Shown in pieces: positions 60,413 to 64,000 of a stretch of 64,000 nucleotides of DNA. The translations under genes were made by a program, and so were the position numbers. Under the pieces are notes generated by a model. It made no database searches. It saw only the letters and a program-made list of their open reading frames with translations, and was not told the origin of the DNA. The first letter of the stretch is position 1. Each line of letters begins with the position of its first letter. This DNA comes from Pseudomonas hygromyciniae (GTDB lineage: Bacteria > Pseudomonadota > Gammaproteobacteria > Pseudomonadales > Pseudomonadaceae), in assembly GCF_016925675.1 (NCBI RefSeq), contig NZ_CP070506.1, positions 2,664,501 through 2,728,500 on the forward strand. The letters run 5' to 3'.

Positions 60413-61101
60413 TCCTCCAGGGCAAACGCCACCGCAGCCTGCGCATGCAGCTCGGTGGTGTCGAGCAAGGGCAGGTCGCTGTGCTCGGGCTTGATCAACA
60501 GGCCAATCTCGGTACACCCCAGGATAATTGCCTGGGCGCCACGGGCGGCGAGGTTCGCGATGGCCTGTTGGTAGACTTGGCGTGACGCTTCGCTGATCAC
60601 CCCCACGCACAACTCTTCATAAATGATCCGGTGCACGGCGCTGCGCTCTTGTGCGTCGGGCACCAGCACGGTCAGGCCCTGAGCGGCCAGGCGTGCCTTG
60701 AGAAAATCCTGTTCCATGGTAAACGCCGTGCCCAGCAGGCCGACGGTCAGGGTCTGGGCCTTGACCGCCGCCGCGCCCGCCGCATCGGCAATGTGCAGGA
60801 ACGGCACCGACACAGCCGCTTCTATCTGCGGTGCGACCAGATGCATGGTGTTGGTACACAGCACAATGCAGTCGGCGCCACCGGCTTGCAGACGACGCGC
60901 GGCGTCTTGCAGGATCAGCGCCGCGTCATCCCAGCGCCCGGCGTGCTGAGCCTGCTCCACCGGGCCGAAGTCGACGCTGTACAGCAGCATTTGTGCCGAG
61001 CGCAACGGCCCCAATCGGTCGCGGACCTGCTGGTTGATGATCCGGTAGTACTCGGCGCTGGACTCCCAGCTCATGCCGCCGATAAGGCCGATGGTGCGCA
61101 T
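60400..61101 (-). CDS. aspartate/glutamate racemase-family protein
   Basis: 233 residues from ATG 61101 (GGAG eight bases upstream). It begins TIGLIGGMSWESSAEYYRIIN, and the two catalytic Cys are in IVLCTNTMH (about residue 84) and AIILGCTEIGLL (about 195), both present. It is like E. coli YgeA, a broad-specificity amino-acid racemase. Its end overlaps the GNAT stop (convergent) by about a dozen bases. No operon partner. Confidence 0.92.
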   Translation of the reverse strand: MRTIGLIGGMSWESSAEYYRIINQQVRDRLGPLRSAQMLLYSVDFGPVEQAQHAGRWDDAALILQDAARRLQAGGADCIVLCTNTMHLVAPQIEAAVSVPFLHIADAAGAAAVKAQTLTVGLLGTAFTMEQDFLKARLAAQGLTVLVPDAQERSAVHRIIYEELCVGVISEASRQVYQQAIANLAARGAQAIILGCTEIGLLIKPEHSDLPLLDTTELHAQAAVAFALEDQAV

Positions 61102-61220
61102 GCGAAACTCTCCAAGCTGTTGGGTGAAAGCCACACCTTACTCAACCCGCGAGCGTTAGTCATACGCGCGGTGGCTGCATCTGCCATGATCGTTGTTTGC
61201 AGCTCCCGAGGAACACCGCA

Positions 61221-61715
61221 ATGGACGATGTACAGCAACTGGGCGAGATGCTTCGCCATTACGCCGACAGCGAAGCGCACAAACGCCAACAGTTCGAGGT
61301 GCAGTCAGCCCACTGGACCCAGAAAATCACCGAGCTGTACGGTCAGATCGAGCAGTGGCTGGCGCCGGTCAAGCGTGATGGTTTGCTGGAGGTGCAGCGT
61401 GAGGCCTATGTGGCGTCCGGGCCGAGCGTGCCGGTGGAGACTTCGACATTCAAGACCGAGAAGCTGACCATTCATATCGCGGGTAAGCCGGTGGAGTTTG
61501 TGCCGCAAGTGATGGGGGCGGGTGGCTTGATTTCGCTGTCGGTCATGGGGCTGACCGCGGCCCGTCACGGCAGTATTTCTCTGGTGTTGTTGCCGGGCTC
61601 CAATGATTGGTTGTGGAAGAAGACCAATGGCCTTAAAGATCCGGATACGTTTGCGTTCGATGCCAATTTCCTGGCCCTGCAGTTACAGAGCCTGATTCCT
61701 CGCGAACGCGGCTGA
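61221..61715 (+). CDS. conserved hypothetical protein
   Basis: 164 residues from ATG 61221 (GAGGA upstream). The first 60 residues are a charged helix (DDVQQLGEMLRHYADSEAHKRQQF and onward). The rest is beta-like (TFKTEKLTIHIAGKPVEFVPQ, then SLVLLPGSNDWLWKK). No signal, membrane or enzymatic motif is seen. I do not recognise a family name. It is divergent from the racemase with 119 bases between, and followed by a REPIN. Confidence 0.75.
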   Translation: MDDVQQLGEMLRHYADSEAHKRQQFEVQSAHWTQKITELYGQIEQWLAPVKRDGLLEVQREAYVASGPSVPVETSTFKTEKLTIHIAGKPVEFVPQVMGAGGLISLSVMGLTAARHGSISLVLLPGSNDWLWKKTNGLKDPDTFAFDANFLALQLQSLIPRERG

Positions 61716-61728
61716 TCCCCCTAGCAAA

Positions 61729-61817
61729 TGTGGGAGCGGGCTTGCTCGCGAATGCAGTGTGTCAGGTTAGAACTACTTGACTGACACACTGCATTCGCGA
61801 GCAAGCCCGCTCCCACA
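61729..61817. repeat. REPIN, GTGGGAGCGGGCTTGCTCGCGAA family
   Basis: Inverted ends TGTGGGAGCGGGCTTGCTCG, with spacer GCAGTGTGTCAG paired with CTGACACACTGC, so the whole 89 bases can form one hairpin. It lies between the convergent hypothetical and ccoN-partner genes. Confidence 0.96.
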
Positions 61818-61834
61818 AAAAGCCCAATATCCCC

Positions 61835-62055
61835 TCAGACCTCTACATTACCCCAGCCTGGCTTGGCCTCCTCAGGCGTCACCGCCTTGACCTGCTTGCC
61901 CGTCGCCAGCTCCACCCGGCGTGCCACTTCCGGGTCGTCGGCAAACGGAATCAGACTGGCCTCATCCAACGCATCCCCCGACTGACCCCGAAGGCAATAT
62001 TCCACGGCGCCATACAGGCAGATCACCGCCGCCAGGTTAAAAATGACCTCCCACA

Positions 62056-62056
<1 letters not shown>
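61835..62056 (-). CDS. small membrane protein partnered with CcoN (PA4134-like)
   Basis: 73 residues: one N-terminal membrane helix (VIFNLAAVICLYGAVEYCL), then a soluble acidic tail (DEASLIPFADDPEVARRVE and onward). The ATG overlaps the ccoN stop (TGATG). In P. aeruginosa the orphan ccoN4 gene (PA4133) is followed by such a gene (PA4134). The single helix recalls CcoQ, but sequence similarity to CcoQ is not obvious. It is probably an assembly or stability partner. Confidence 0.7.
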
Positions 62057-63483
<1,427 letters not shown>

Positions 63484-63722
63484 GGTCAGTCTTCCACGGT
63501 TTCAAGTCCCGGGCACTGTAGGAAATCCATGAAAAACAAAACAGGCTCAGAAAAACTACATTAATACGGATCAGAATTTATCCACTAAAGATTGGGGTAT
63601 TTACAGGCTGATATGGTTTTTTAGTTTTTAGCTGAATCTGTGACGTCTTGAGCTGCAGGTGCATAGTCGCCCCCATAGAAACCGCGGCCGTCGAGCGCGG
63701 TCAGCCATGATGAGGTAGCGAG

Positions 63723-64000
63723 ATGTATCGGTACGATGAGTACGACCGGGCCCTGGTCTTCGAGCGGGTGGCGCAGTTTCGTGATCAGGTCGAACGGTTT
63801 GTCGCTGGCGACTTGAGCGAAGAAGAATTCCTGCCGCTGCGCCTGCAAAACGGTCTGTACCTGCAAAAGCATGCCTTTATGCTGCGGGTGGCGATTCCCT
63901 ACGGCACCCTCGGTGCGCAGCAGTTGCGCACCTTGGCGAGCATTGCCCGGGATTACGATCGGGGCTACGGCCACTTCACGACACGTCAGAACATGCAGTT
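63723..64000 (+). CDS. nitrite/sulfite reductase, N-terminal part, cut by the window edge
   Basis: ATG 63723 follows GAGG by seven bases. The 92 visible residues (MYRYDEYDRALVFERVAQFR, then LRLQNGLYLQKHAFMLRVAIPYGTL, then GYGHFTTRQNMQ) are the N-terminal ferredoxin-like half of siroheme nitrite/sulfite reductases, very like PA4130 (NirA). Full members are about 550 residues with a [4Fe-4S]-siroheme centre. The divergent pairing with an orphan ccoN reproduces the P. aeruginosa PA4130-PA4134 locus, implicated there with cyanide and biofilm respiration. Confidence 0.9.
   Translation, partial: MYRYDEYDRALVFERVAQFRDQVERFVAGDLSEEEFLPLRLQNGLYLQKHAFMLRVAIPYGTLGAQQLRTLASIARDYDRGYGHFTTRQNMQ

Noticed and set aside
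63484..63722. ANR/FNR box between ccoN and the nitrite/sulfite reductase
   Set aside because: I searched for TTGAT-N4-ATCAA and found no acceptable match, so no anaerobic regulator site is claimed.

Overview
The window is GC-rich bacterial chromosome that reads as Pseudomonas, most likely the P. fluorescens group. The support is gene content (arsRBC, modABC, an MvaU-type H-NS analogue, ahpCF, hpd, a cbb3 CcoN beside a PA4130-type nitrite/sulfite reductase), RBS and codon style, and three families of Pseudomonas REP/REPIN palindromes. There are no rRNA or tRNA genes, no CRISPR and no complete insertion sequence.

Layout. 1-6.4 kb: end of a LysR regulator, a small Zn-ribbon-like protein, a DUF533/TerB protein, a secreted protein of unknown role and the Mg2+ P-type ATPase mgtA with a small gene upstream. 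6.6-12.4 kb: AraC-LysE pair, arsenic operon arsRBC, azlCD and a lipoprotein. 12.4-19.9 kb: DUF1275 membrane protein, ABC-F ATPase, topoisomerase IB, the molybdate transporter modABC with a near-perfect ModE box, and a frameshifted nitronate monooxygenase. 20-25.1 kb: the alkylation-repair genes alkB and ada, separated by a REP array, small proteins, and a diheme cytochrome pair resembling thiosulfate dehydrogenase TsdBA. 25.1-34.7 kb: small proteins, galU, gor, a divergent TnpT/TnpS-like recombination pair, ahpC (OxyR box) and ahpF, gloA and a secreted protein. 34.7-41.6 kb: MvaU-like silencer, CSS/EAL phosphodiesterase, a deletion scar of a lysR-eamA pair, a 34-codon leader ORF, hpd, rarD, an Lrp regulator and a nine-unit REPIN tandem array with an exact 154-bp period.

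41.6-53.8 kb is the most distinctive block. It is one minus-strand unit of nine genes: TonB-dependent receptor, peptide-type substrate-binding protein, two permeases, a double ATPase, two DszC/SfnB-like acyl-CoA-dehydrogenase-fold monooxygenases, one DszA/NtaA-like flavin monooxygenase and an aldo/keto reductase. It looks like a dedicated uptake and oxidative-cleavage route for one organic molecule, probably a sulfur source. The substrate cannot be read from sequence. 54-60 kb: LysR/SDR divergent pair and a glycerate module (MFS transporter, CdaR-type regulator, glycerate kinase). 60-64 kb: GNAT, racemase, hypothetical protein, an orphan ccoN with a small partner gene and the start of a nitrite/sulfite reductase.

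Caution on quality: six genes (nitronate monooxygenase, TsdB-like cytochrome, MvaU-like, SDR, CdaR-like, GNAT) are broken by one-base indels, nearly all in runs of 5-6 identical bases. This pattern suggests homopolymer miscalls, or mismatch-repair-deficient mutation, rather than ordinary gene decay. Each is annotated as a broken gene with its restored reading described.
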